Positions 14,297 through 23,205 of a stretch of DNA of 30,050 bases are shown piece after piece; the stretch's first letter is position 1, and each line of letters opens with the position of its first letter. The notes below the pieces were generated by a model. The model was given only the letters and a program-made list of their open reading frames with translations, did not search any database and was not told where the DNA came from. The DNA comes from NZ13-RE01 sp964612975. GTDB taxonomy: Bacteria; Dictyoglomota; Dictyoglomia; Dictyoglomales; Dictyoglomaceae. Location of the stretch: contig CAZTGC010000011.1 in the NCBI GenBank assembly GCA_964612975.1, positions 1 through 30,050 of the forward strand, in the 5' to 3' direction. A program made the translations under genes and the position numbers.

Positions 14297-15434
14297 TATA
14301 AAAGGATATCTTCTATAAAATTTCTATATTCATTCTCTTCCTTTTCCCATCTATGATATATTTCCTCCCAATTTTTACCCTCTAGAATATCCTTTTTAGT
14401 TTCCTCATCTCCAATTAAAAAATCAATTCTTTCCACCTCGTTATATTTAACAAATTGGATTTTATCTCCAAAGTATTTAAAGACTATCTTTAAGATAGAT
14501 AAAGCAACCCTTATAAAATCTGAATTATAGGTTAATGGGAAAAATTCTAAACCTTTACAAATCTTCCCTTTATACTTTGAAAATTCAGGAACAAAATATC
14601 TTTTTCTAAAGGCTACATCATCAAAAGCCTCTTTTAAAAGCTCTTCATATAATAAATCCTCGTCAAGCCATGGAGCTCCAATATATTCAAAGGGTTTTGT
14701 AGTTCCTCTACCCTCTGAAATATTTACTGCTTCAAAAAAACAAAATCCTGCATAGCATATAGTAGAAGAAAAGGTAGGAAGATTAGGAGAAGGCACGTTC
14801 CAAAAAAGTCCTGTATCAGGATAAAAGTATTCTCCTTTCCAACTCTCCATTTTTATAATTTTTAAATCTATATCCCATTTTTTGAGTTTTTTAAAATAAA
14901 GGGCAAGCTCTCCTATAGTTAATCCATATCTTGTGGGAAGTTCGTATCCTCCCACAAAGGAATTTAGGTTTTCTCTTATTCTTGGTCCTTTGATCATTTT
15001 TCCAGAGAGGGGATTAGGCCTATCGAGAACTATATAAGGGATTTTATACTTTTCTGCAGATTCCATAGTATATGCAAGGGTATATATAAAGGTGTAAAAT
15101 CTTAAACCCACATCCTGAATATCAAATACTAATATATCTATATCCTTTAGATCTTCCTCCTCAGGTCTTAATTTCTCTCCATATAAACTTATAATCTCAA
15201 TTCCATATTTAGGATGACATGAATTTTTTACGGGCATGCCATCGGCCATTCCAAAAAGTCCATGCTCTGGAGTAAATATTTTTTAACTTTTATTCCATCT
15301 TTTAGCATCAACTCCATATTAATTTTTAGATCACTGGAAACTCCCGAATAATTTGTGATGAGGCCTACTCTTTTACCTTTTAGTATTTCAAAATTGTCCC
15401 TTCTAATAACATCAAGTCCTAAGATAGTTTTCAT
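14293..15434 (-). pseudogene. namZ: NamZ-like exo-beta-N-acetylmuramidase (DUF1343), frameshifted
   Basis: The DUF1343/NamZ family removes MurNAc from the ends of cell-wall glycans. The N-terminal part (15434-15228) reads LGLDVIRRDNFEILKGKRVG and LITNYSGV. The expected FTPEHGLFGMADGMPV continues in another frame, and the rest (15249-14293) has VFDIQDVGLRFYTFIYTL, YIVLDRPNPLSG, LPTRYGLTIGELA and NVSEGRGTTKPFE-like NISEGRGTTKPF. One missing A in the AAAAAA run (15284-15279) restores the frame and gives about 380 aa, the usual length. No signal peptide is seen. The start ATG overlaps the murQ stop (ATGA). It is either a recent pseudogene or a homopolymer sequencing error. Confidence 0.85.
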
Positions 15435-16326
15435 AAATTAAACTCCTTTAAAGTCCTTTTTATATTTCCCTTATTCTTCTCAAGATAAATTTTTGAGGTC
15501 TTATAATCTAATCCTATTTTTGCCATTATTATAGCAATCTTTGTATTCTCCTTTGCCCTTTCTAAATACTCTTCTGCCTCCTCTTCCGATAATCCACAAA
15601 TAGTTTTTATGATATTTATAGCTCTTTTTCTTAACTTGGTATTTTTAATCTGAACATCTACCATAAGATTTCCATATACCTTTCCCCTTTTTATCATAAC
15701 TGTAGTGGAAATCATATTCAAAACTAATTTTGGGCAGTTCCAGCTTTCATACGGGTAGAACCAGAGATAACCTCTGGCCCAACTAATAGGGTTATGGTCA
15801 AATCAGACACCTTTTCCATAGGGGTATACTTGTTACAGACTATGGAGGTGGTAAAGGCTCCTATACTTTTTGCATATTCCAAGGCTCCTATAACATAGGG
15901 AGTTCTTCCACTTGCTGCAATTCCTATTACCACATCTTCTTTTTTTAAATTCTTTTCTAGGAGATCTTTTTTCCCTTGCTCATAATCATCCTCTGCTCCT
16001 TCAATGGAATTTCTTAATGCCTTATCTCCTCCTGCAATGATTCCTTGAAAAAGATTAGGATTCTCCCCAAAAGTAGGAGGTATTTCTGAAGCATCAAGAA
16101 CTCCTAATCTTCCACTGGTGCCTGCACCTATATAAAATACCCTTCCACCTCTATCCATTCTTTTTAAAATTTCCTCTACCAATATTGTAATCTTGGGAAT
16201 TTCCTTTTCTACAGCAAAGGGAACTTTCTTATCTTCCTCATTGATTAATCTTAAAATATCTTCCATCCCTCTCTCGTCGATATCAAGGGTATTAGGGTTT
16301 ATAGCTTCTGTTAGAAATTCCTCCAT
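15431..16326 (-). pseudogene. murQ: MurQ N-acetylmuramic acid 6-phosphate etherase, frameshifted
   Basis: MurQ cleaves the lactyl ether of MurNAc-6-phosphate to give GlcNAc-6-phosphate. The first 200 residues (from the ATG at 16326, which GGAGGATAT precedes) carry the SIS-domain hallmarks VFYIGAGTSGRLGVLDASE, IAGGDKAL, IEGAEDDYEQG, GIAASGRTPYVIGALEYAK and VGPEVISGSTRMKAGTAQ. The frame then hits a stop. The rest (15721-15431) continues as NMISTTVMIKRGKVYGNLMV in another frame. Adding one A to the AAAA run at 15731-15728 restores KLVLNMIS and a protein of about 298 aa, the normal length. The operon order is lacI-type regulator, murQ, namZ. Confidence 0.9.
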
Positions 16327-16348
16327 ATATCCTCCTTAAATCTTCAAA

Positions 16349-17338
16349 TTAAGCTGAAGATCGGATTACTAATTTAGGCTCTAATACAATTTGTACAAGC
16401 TCTTTTCTCTCTTCCCTTAGCTTTTCTATAAGTATCCTTGCTGACTTTTCTCCCATTTCATATTTAGAAATTTCTATAGTAGTAAGGGGAGGATCAATTA
16501 GCTCAGTAAAATCTAAGTTATCACAGCCTATTACTGCTACATCATCGGGTATTTTTATTTTTTTATCCTTTAAAAATTTAATAACCTCTAATGCTATGGA
16601 ATCACAAAAACAGAATATTGCTGTTGGTTTAGAACTTTGAGAAAAAATCTCTTCTAAAATATCTTTTAAATTATTACATGGATCTAAGGAATAAATAAAC
16701 TTAGGATTTACCTTTAAACCAGAATCAAGTAAGGCACTTTTATAACCTTCCAATCTTAATATGGCACTGGAACTTTTCCATGAATTAATGAGAAGAATCC
16801 TTCTATGCCCCTTTTTAATAAGATATTCTGTTGCTAATCTTCCTACTTTAAAATCATCACAAATCACATAGTTTGTATCTCTATCTATGGTATTTCTTGC
16901 TACAAGGACAAAGGAGATTTGGCTTTCTAAAAGGTATTTTACATTATTAGATTCATATTCAACAGGAGCTAAAATTAATCCATCTACCCTTTGGGCCCTT
17001 AAAGTCATTATTGATTCCCTTTCCTTATTGGGATCTTCATTGGAATTATATAGAGCTAAAGTATAGCCTTGGGAAGACAATACCTTTTCTATACCTGATA
17101 CCACCACTGCATAAAAGGGGTTTAATATTGTGGTGATTATTATTCCGATTTTTTTTGTTTTGCCAAAAATAAGCCCCCGAGCTAAAGAATTAGGTATATA
17201 GCCTAATCTTTTCGCAGCCTCTAAAACCCTTTTTCTTGTGACAGGGCTTACATTTTCTTTATTATTAAGGGCACGAGAGGCCGTTCCTATACCTACTCCT
17301 GCAAGCCTCGCAACATCTCTTATAGTAACATGTTTCAT
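16349..17338 (-). CDS. LacI-family transcriptional regulator
   Basis: This 329-aa repressor has the classic LacI N-terminal helix-turn-helix (VTIRDVARLAGVGIGTASRA, then LNNKENVSPVTRKRVLEAAK and LGYIPNSLARGL) and the hinge. The periplasmic-binding-like sensor domain runs from about residue 60 (KKIGIIITTILNPFYAVVVSG; VAVIGCDNLDFTELIDPPLTT). It probably responds to a sugar. As the first gene before murQ and namZ it likely controls MurNAc recycling. A perfect minus-strand TATAAT lies near 17357-17352, about 15 bp before the start, and its -35 is poor. I see no clear LacI operator in the short gap before murQ. Confidence 0.93.
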   Translation of the reverse strand: MKHVTIRDVARLAGVGIGTASRALNNKENVSPVTRKRVLEAAKRLGYIPNSLARGLIFGKTKKIGIIITTILNPFYAVVVSGIEKVLSSQGYTLALYNSNEDPNKERESIMTLRAQRVDGLILAPVEYESNNVKYLLESQISFVLVARNTIDRDTNYVICDDFKVGRLATEYLIKKGHRRILLINSWKSSSAILRLEGYKSALLDSGLKVNPKFIYSLDPCNNLKDILEEIFSQSSKPTAIFCFCDSIALEVIKFLKDKKIKIPDDVAVIGCDNLDFTELIDPPLTTIEISKYEMGEKSARILIEKLREERKELVQIVLEPKLVIRSSA

Positions 17339-17353
17339 AATAATACCCTTTTA

Positions 17354-17547
17354 TTATACTATAAAACATGCAACTTTGTGTTGAGGTAAAACTTCTATAA
17401 GCTTTGGCTCATCTAATTTACATTTTGAAAAAGCATAGAAACATCGAGGGGAGAAGGCACATCCCGGTGGTAAGGAAAGAAGATATGAAGGACTTCCAGA
17501 GATCCCCTCTTTTGGCTCTTTATCCCCAATATGAGTTAAGGAAATTA
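17354..17547 (-). pseudogene. C-terminal stub of an oligopeptide ABC transporter ATPase (OppD/DppD type)
   Basis: About 60 residues remain: KEGISGSPSYLLSLPPGCAF, SPRCFYAFSKCKLDEPKL and HKVACFIV. This is the conserved tail of OppD/DppD-type ATPases (IPGSPPSL..PPGC.F.PRC..A...C....P.L.....H.VAC). The roughly 270 residues with the ATP-binding motifs are missing. The stub begins right where the upstream Het-C-like gene ends, so a deletion has joined the two. The stop is only 16 bp from the LacI-gene start. Confidence 0.75.
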
Positions 17548-17693
17548 TGGTATTGATGTTAAAATCCAATTATTGTTTTCTTTTTTAAAGGTTGCAGTGG
17601 TGGGTTCATATTGCCAAAGTCCATCACAACTTCTTGGAGTTACTTTTATTTTTATTAAATCCTTTTCAATTGTGTGCTCTCTTATCACAAAAA

Positions 17694-20384
17694 TTACATC
17701 ACTTTGTAATGTATTAGAGAGTTTTTTCTTAATAGATTTAACAACAACTTTCTCTCGGGAGAAATTTCTGGGAAAATACCCTGAGGAATATCTTGATACT
17801 TTTGAGCTAATTTAATGTATATCCAGGATAAAATATCTACTCCTTTATTAAGATCATTGCATACTAAATAATCGGGATTTATAATCTCTTTTACTTCCCA
17901 CTGATCATTTTCTTTGTAAAATAGTGTTATCCCTTTAAAAAGATAATTTTTAGCATCTACCTCTATATATGCCCAATTTTCAATTATTTTTAAATCTGAT
18001 CTTTTGTAATAGAATAAAGAATTTGAGAATTTTTCTGGAAAATATATAAGGTTTTCTTTCAAATTACTTATTATTTCCCTTGAAACCATCTCTTGAAACT
18101 CTCTAAGATCACTAGACTGATAAACTTCAGTAGGAGGAATTAATCTAATGGAGGAAATTTTATCCTCCCATTTTAAAGGGGAAAGATCATTAACAGAAGA
18201 GGTGAGTTCTAAAGATTTTCCTTCAAAATGAGTATGCTCATAGATTATAACCTTCCAATTGGGAGGTATTCTTATGGAAGAGATTTTATCATTAAAATTA
18301 TACAAAGAAAGTTCTGAGTAGAATCCACAAATAGAATTATTAGGAAGATTATAGGGTAGTTTTAGAAAAGCACCACTAAAATTTTTATCCTCGTAAAAAG
18401 TGGGAAATTCGGGAAGATTTGAGGGCCAGCTTGACGAGTTTATAACTTTTACAGAGGATATATTGTCACCCATTTTATATGGATCTTTTTTGAGATCTTG
18501 TATTGTTCTATCTAAAGTTAAAGACTTACCAGAATAATTTTTATTCTCAAAGACCTGAGCTTTCCAAAAGTAGGGGGGTATATAGATAGAGGTCGTTTTA
18601 TCGTTAAATCCAATTTTTTCTAAATTAGGAATATCATAGAATATGGGGAGAAATTTATTATCACAATTATCGTCGTCGTAAAAAACTGGGAAAAGTATCT
18701 CCTCTTTTAAATCATTCATAATCCAAACCTTAACATATACCCTTGCTCTTAAGTCCCCTGTACCGCTACTTTTTATATAACGACCATTGTTTATCCACCA
18801 ACAAGAACATCCCTGAAGATATGTACAACCCAAAAGAGTTTGAAGATTATTAGGATCAAAGGTAAATATTAACGACTTATCAGAGCTTGGACTAATATCC
18901 ATCTCTTCATCTTTATGTTGAGCTCCTCTTAGTCCGCAATCACTCTCATACATCCTTATTTGGATTCTTATGGTATCTTTATTCCATAAAGGTTTTAAAA
19001 CTCCCCAAACAGGGAAAGGATGACTCTGATCTACATACTCTGCTTCAGTGTAGGGATGATCTAATTCATTGTTGATTATAAACATGACCCAATAATCGCT
19101 TGTTCCTCCCGGCTCTTCATTATTGATATTATTCCCACCTTCTCCACTGTCTAAGTCCATAGCTTCAGGAATTCTTATCCTAAGCCATTTAACTATACTT
19201 TCATAATCTAAGGCACTATTTGCCAAAAAACTATATGCCTCTCTTATAACTTTATTATCCAAAGGGTTTATTAATTTTACATTTAAATAATTAACCTTCA
19301 CAATTTCTCCAAAATTATTTTTCTTTTTAATTCCTTCTTCTAATTTTTCTACACTATACAGTTTAGTGAAGCCATTTTTTGAGGAAGCCTCGAATAGATC
19401 TTTAGCAATTAAATAACAATTAGAGAACCATTCTATACCTAAAAAGGGATAATCGGGGTACTGTTGTTCTTTAACACCTATTCCAGGAACATTAGGCATA
19501 TCATCACCTAATACGTCAATCCAAATCCATCTTCTTGGAGTTTTCCATGCTCCTCCATAGGTACATAACCATCTTATAGTCCCTTCGTCAAAATCTGTAA
19601 GAGTGTATAAATACTTTTTACTTCCCTCTTTAAATTCATATTTAAGAAGTTCCTTCCAATAGTATTCTCCTCTAAGATCTAAGATCCATTTTTTAATTAA
19701 TCTTAACCATTCTAAGGATGCTTTATATGCAGATCTATATGCCCAATCAAAATAAGGTCTTCCAGCATGATCTTTATTTAAGGAGTCATGACTTAAAACT
19801 GGAGTAAAGTGAGTAAATAAGCCAGCCTTTCCATATGTTCCCCCATAATTTGAATTTGTTTGAATAGCCTTATCAAGGGAACTTGGATTTCTAACTAAAA
19901 TATCAAAATAGGTGGCATCTTTAATATTTGAGTATTTATTTATCTCTAACTCAACCCAGTTTGAATGAGCATAGAAATCTTGAATTATATGCATACTAAT
20001 ACCAATTATCAGAAAAAGACCTAACTTATCGTTTTTACTGACCTTTTCATATACTGCATTATAAGTATTGAAAATAAGCTGTCTAAAATAAGCATCTATA
20101 AGATCTTTATTGTAAAGTTCGTCGAAATGTAAAAAATCAACCAATTTTTTAGAAACTCTACAAAAATCATCGTCAATTACATACTCAACTTCATCCGCCT
20201 GAAAGATATCTACGTAGGAATTACCTAACAAGGATACAGAAAAGGCATCTTTCTCAAAACCTTCTTTTCTCATTACTTCTCTGATTAAATCATAATGATA
20301 TCCCATAGAGAAACCGTAGGAAATTTTTATGAGAAATAAAAGGAAAAGGAGAAAAAATATAAGGAAAAAAATATTATTTTTCAC
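17694..20384 (-). CDS. Secreted Het-C/zinc phospholipase C-like protein with beta/gamma-crystallin motifs
   Basis: An 896-aa exported protein starts with GTG at 20384, with GGGG nine bases upstream. Residues 1-24 are a signal peptide. An N-terminal alpha-helical domain (about 25-400) has the motif SMHIIQDFYAHSNW at 130-143, which resembles Het-C and the zinc-dependent phospholipase C/S1 nuclease fold. Putative metal ligands are H132, D136 and H140, with an early YHYDLI. The middle (about 420-570) is beta-rich. About four beta/gamma-crystallin-like motifs follow at about 570-740 (FENKNYSGKSLTLD, FYEDKNFSGAFLKLP, YEHTHFEGKSLELT, each with DKISSI-type strands). The C-terminus appears frameshifted near 17779-17781; a corrected frame continues to the TAA at 17547-17545 for a total of about 945 aa. 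The substrate is unknown; it may act on lipids or cell envelopes outside the cell. Confidence 0.75.
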   Translation of the reverse strand: MKNNIFFLIFFLLFLLFLIKISYGFSMGYHYDLIREVMRKEGFEKDAFSVSLLGNSYVDIFQADEVEYVIDDDFCRVSKKLVDFLHFDELYNKDLIDAYFRQLIFNTYNAVYEKVSKNDKLGLFLIIGISMHIIQDFYAHSNWVELEINKYSNIKDATYFDILVRNPSSLDKAIQTNSNYGGTYGKAGLFTHFTPVLSHDSLNKDHAGRPYFDWAYRSAYKASLEWLRLIKKWILDLRGEYYWKELLKYEFKEGSKKYLYTLTDFDEGTIRWLCTYGGAWKTPRRWIWIDVLGDDMPNVPGIGVKEQQYPDYPFLGIEWFSNCYLIAKDLFEASSKNGFTKLYSVEKLEEGIKKKNNFGEIVKVNYLNVKLINPLDNKVIREAYSFLANSALDYESIVKWLRIRIPEAMDLDSGEGGNNINNEEPGGTSDYWVMFIINNELDHPYTEAEYVDQSHPFPVWGVLKPLWNKDTIRIQIRMYESDCGLRGAQHKDEEMDISPSSDKSLIFTFDPNNLQTLLGCTYLQGCSCWWINNGRYIKSSGTGDLRARVYVKVWIMNDLKEEILFPVFYDDDNCDNKFLPIFYDIPNLEKIGFNDKTTSIYIPPYFWKAQVFENKNYSGKSLTLDRTIQDLKKDPYKMGDNISSVKVINSSSWPSNLPEFPTFYEDKNFSGAFLKLPYNLPNNSICGFYSELSLYNFNDKISSIRIPPNWKVIIYEHTHFEGKSLELTSSVNDLSPLKWEDKISSIRLIPPTEVYQSSDLREFQEMVSREIISNLKENLIYFPEKFSNSLFYYKRSDLKIIENWAYIEVDAKNYLFKGITLFYKENDQWEVKEIINPDYLVCNDLNKGVDILSWIYIKLAQKYQDIPQGIFPEISPERKLLLNLLRKNSLIHYKVM

Positions 20385-20465
20385 TTTTATAATCCCCCTA
20401 AAAATTTATTGAAGGATAACAAAATCAGTATATAATACTTAAAACAAGAAATAAATATTTAATCC

Positions 20466-20990
20466 TTATTTTTTTATTTTAGTATCAAGTCTTCTATATA
20501 TCTCTACAAATTTTTCTATATTTCCAAGATTTTCTCTCAAAATTCTATATAACTCTACATCCTTCACATCTGTGTAAAAATGCACAAGTTTATTTCTAAA
20601 TTTTGCCATATTTTTAAATGTATTTATATATTCCTTAGGGAAAATACCCTTTTCTCCTAAAATCTCAAAGGTTTCAGAATATGTTTTGGGAGTTCCAAGT
20701 CTTTTTCTTGCGATTATGTGTTTGAAATATCTATTATTGCTTCTATTCTTATTCCTTGAATATAATCTTCATAAAATTTTCGCAATACTGGCTCATAATT
20801 TGCATAAAGATCAAAAATCCTCTCTTTAAAATCAGAGAGTTTAATTTCATCTCTACAATAGATAAGATCGCCATCACTTACAACTTCCATCTTTAAATCA
20901 ATGGGTGCTTTATTTAGATTTAATATGTCTATATCTTCTTTATGCTAATGATTATACCATTTTATATTTAAGAATTTTTCAGAGAAATAG
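20466..20990 (-). pseudogene. Decayed MNT-HepT nucleotidyltransferase/HEPN pair
   Basis: The minus strand reads DIDILNLNKAPIDLKMEVVS, LIYCRDEIKLSDFKERIFDL and YEPVLRKFYEDY, the C-terminal part of an MNT-type nucleotidyltransferase. It then runs directly into HepT sequence (RIEAIIDISN), and after a one-base frameshift near 20720 continues as IIARKRLGTPKTYSETFEIL, then FRNKLVHFY and DVELYRILRENLGNIEKFVE, to the stop at 20468-20466. The HepT RX4H-type motif (RNKLVH) remains. The MNT active-site GS...DxD start is unrecognisable, the HepT N-terminus is deleted and stops occur upstream. It is an inactivated toxin-antitoxin-type module in the 640-bp gap between two genes. Confidence 0.75.
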
Positions 20991-21024
20991 GCAAGGATTC
21001 CTTTTCAAGACAAAAAATAAATAT

Positions 21025-21840
21025 TTAAATTTTAATATCTCTTCTTTCAAAGGAGAGGAGAGATATTATTAAGAGAACTAAAATAATAAAAATTATCACA
21101 AAAAGATGAGGTAAATACATACCCTTTTTTAATGGATTATCTCCTCCATAATAATAAAATAACGAAAGAAATCTATATTTTTCTATAGCAGAGATCATGT
21201 TAGATAAAGCATTTATTAAGTAAGAAGCTATTGCAGCAACAGAACTTATGGTGATACTTTTTCCTTTATTACCTGTGATGCATCCAATAGCAAAAGCAAG
21301 ACTTCCAAAGGATAATCCTAAAAATCCAAGCATAATCATTGCCTGTAAAAGTTTAAGAGGATTGATCTCTATATTAAAGGTAAAAAGGCTTATTAAAAAG
21401 CCTATATATGTGAAAGGGATCACAATGAAAATAATTGAAGTCATAGCTAAAAATTTTTCTAAGACAATTCTTGATCTTGAAATAGGATTTGAAAGAAGGA
21501 GATCCATTGTCTTTCTTTCTTCTTCTCCTGCAATGGTATCACTCCCTAAAGCTATACCAAGCATTATAATAAGCATTGGAGCTACCATATAAAAGAACTC
21601 AGGATTGAGAAATCCTTCTGGAGAAGTAAAATCTAATATATTTTCAGAATTAATACCAAAAAGTTTAAGAAAGGGCATATCTGCAAATAATTTAATATAA
21701 TTAATAACAGCTTCTTTCTCTGAAGCAAAAGTGGGATACAAAGAAATAATAAATATGGTATATAAAAAGAATCCTATACTCCAACCTATAATTGATTTTC
21801 TTTTATCCCTTAAAGTTTTCAAAAATATATTCTCAAACAT
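21025..21840 (-). CDS. ABC-2 type transporter permease
   Basis: From the ATG at 21840 the protein is 271 aa and overlaps the end of the ATPase gene by 8 bp. An upstream in-frame start at 21894 would lie inside the ATPase gene, and the GGGGAAAAAAAGG ribosome-binding region favours 21840. It has about six membrane segments. The cytoplasmic motif IAGEEERKTMDLLLSNPISR is typical of ABC-2 permeases of the NatB/YhfP-like 'ABC-type multidrug' group. With its ATPase it forms an exporter; the substrate (drug, sodium or lipid) cannot be told. It is the last gene of the operon. Confidence 0.9.
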   Translation of the reverse strand: MFENIFLKTLRDKRKSIIGWSIGFFLYTIFIISLYPTFASEKEAVINYIKLFADMPFLKLFGINSENILDFTSPEGFLNPEFFYMVAPMLIIMLGIALGSDTIAGEEERKTMDLLLSNPISRSRIVLEKFLAMTSIIFIVIPFTYIGFLISLFTFNIEINPLKLLQAMIMLGFLGLSFGSLAFAIGCITGNKGKSITISSVAAIASYLINALSNMISAIEKYRFLSLFYYYGGDNPLKKGMYLPHLFVIIFIILVLLIISLLSFERRDIKI

Positions 21841-22732
21841 CCTTTTTTTCCCCTTTGTAGAAGGACATAAATATATCCTCAAGACTTGGTTCATGACTGA
21901 TAATATTTACTACTTCAAACTGGCTTGCTCTTTTTAAAACTGCATCTATGGATCCTACGACAGTAAATCTTATTACATTATTTTCCTGTCCTAATTCTTT
22001 AATTCCAGGTAGATTTGAAAAGGAATCTATTGGAACTTCTTTTGCAAAATGTATTTCAATACTTCTTATGGCTTTTACCTTTAAATCCTCTATTTTTTCC
22101 ACTGCTACTATCTTTCCATCTTTTATAATTCCTACTCTATCACAGATTCTTTCTACCTCTGGAAGGATATGGGAGGATAAAAAGAAAGTATACCCTTGCT
22201 TTTTTAATTCAAAGAGCAGTTTGTAAAATTCCCTTTGCATTAGAGGATCTAAACCCAATGTGGGTTCATCTAATATATAAAGGGATGGCCTATGAATAAA
22301 AGCTTGTATTAATCCAATTTTTTGTTTGTTTCCCCGAGATAAAGTTTTTATAGGTCTTGAAAGATCGCAATCAAATCTTTGGGAAAACTCTTCAACTAAT
22401 TTGATATCAAAATTTCCTCTGAGATTACCCATATAGAGTAAAAATTCTTTACCTGTTAAATCCTCATATAAAGATAATTCTCCAGGTAAATAACCTATTT
22501 TTCTTCTTATTTCTATCGCTCTTCTTACATCTTTTCCGAGTATTTCAGCTTTACCCTTTGTAGGTTTTATAAGATCTAATAGTAGTCTTATGGTGGTAGT
22601 TTTTCCTGCCCCATTAGGTCCCAGATATCCCCAAATTTCTCCCTCATAAACCTCAAAATTTAAGTCTATAACTCCTCTGTGTTTGCCATAGTATTTTGTT
22701 AAATTTTTTGTTTTTATAATCACATTATCCAT
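21833..22732 (-). CDS. ABC transporter ATP-binding protein (ABC-2 exporter)
   Basis: A 299-aa ATPase drives the neighbouring permease. It has Walker A GPNGAGKTTTIRLLLDLIKP (about 37-56), a Q-loop region (RKIGYLPGELSLYEDLTG), the ABC signature LSRGNKQKIGL, Walker B LYILDEPTLGLDP and the switch His in SSHILPEVERICDRVG. The last 80 residues form the extra domain common to NatA-type subunits (VVNIISHEPSLEDIFMSFYK). GGGAGAAGG lies about ten bases before the ATG. Its promoter would lie in the same gap as the glnA promoter, pointing the other way. Confidence 0.95.
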   Translation of the reverse strand: MDNVIIKTKNLTKYYGKHRGVIDLNFEVYEGEIWGYLGPNGAGKTTTIRLLLDLIKPTKGKAEILGKDVRRAIEIRRKIGYLPGELSLYEDLTGKEFLLYMGNLRGNFDIKLVEEFSQRFDCDLSRPIKTLSRGNKQKIGLIQAFIHRPSLYILDEPTLGLDPLMQREFYKLLFELKKQGYTFFLSSHILPEVERICDRVGIIKDGKIVAVEKIEDLKVKAIRSIEIHFAKEVPIDSFSNLPGIKELGQENNVIRFTVVGSIDAVLKRASQFEVVNIISHEPSLEDIFMSFYKGEKKDV

Positions 22733-22876
22733 TTTTTATTTGCCTTCTCCCACAAAATACAGCCTAGAGTTATTTTAGCACTAACCTTTAAAAGAAAAAA
22801 TAGTTTTTTGATTTTAATTCTCTCCTAATTTTCAATAGGAGTTTATAAAGAGCAATCTTGCTATTTTTAAAATATA

Positions 22877-22896
22877 TACGGCAAACGTTTACCGTA
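22877..22896. promoter_or_regulatory. Inverted-repeat operator upstream of glnA (nitrogen box 1)
   Basis: TACGGCAAACGTTTACCGTA is a 20-bp palindrome with one mismatched pair. A related element (ATATATACGGCAA...GCC) occurs in the same orientation and position before the glutamate synthase operon (28165-28187). The centre is about 65 bp before the predicted glnA start, a place more typical of an activator than a repressor. Confidence 0.65.
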
Positions 22897-22917
22897 AGCC
22901 TTTTTAAAAAAAAGATA

Positions 22918-22946
22918 TTGACTTAGAAAAAATTTTATGATATTTA
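22918..22946 (+). promoter_or_regulatory. Probable glnA promoter
   Basis: TTGACT (22918-22923), a 17-bp spacer and TATTTA (22941-22946). The weak -10 suits activator dependence. The -35 and the preceding GCCTTTTTAAA match the glutamate synthase promoter. The predicted leader is about 250 nt. Confidence 0.5.
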
Positions 22947-22952
22947 ATATTT

Positions 22953-23205
22953 AAAAATTTCAATGAGGAATGAGGTGAAAATTTATTGCCCTTGAGGTTT
23001 CTGAGCTTTATTCCTAATTAGGGAGGTGATATTTTAGGTTTAGAAGTCTTAAAAATTTATTTTTTATTCTTTTAGTATTTATGCTTTTGTTAAGCATATT
23101 CCATTTAAAAGTAATTGATATAGTAGAGAGTTTTCCTAGATCAGGAAAAGAGAAGAAAGTGTTATTTCTTTAAAAAATTTTTAAAAATTAGGGAGGTATA
23201 AAATT
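22953..23205 (+). other. glnA leader with a small start-less hydrophobic ORF
   Basis: A strong ribosome-binding sequence GGGAGGTGAT (23021-23030) is not followed by a start codon. The frame open from 23030 to the TAA at 23171-23173 encodes a basic start, a hydrophobic stretch (NLFFILLVFMLLLSIFHL) and a short polar tail; the first ATG is internal, at 23081. The string AATTAGGGAGGT occurs here and again just before glnA. It may be a small membrane peptide gene that has lost its start, or a leader structure. Confidence 0.3.

Noticed and set aside
22877..22896. Palindrome as the operator of the LacI-type regulator at 16349
   Set aside because: The central CG symmetry is LacI-like, but the site is 5.5 kb away and is shared with the glutamate synthase promoter, not with murQ.
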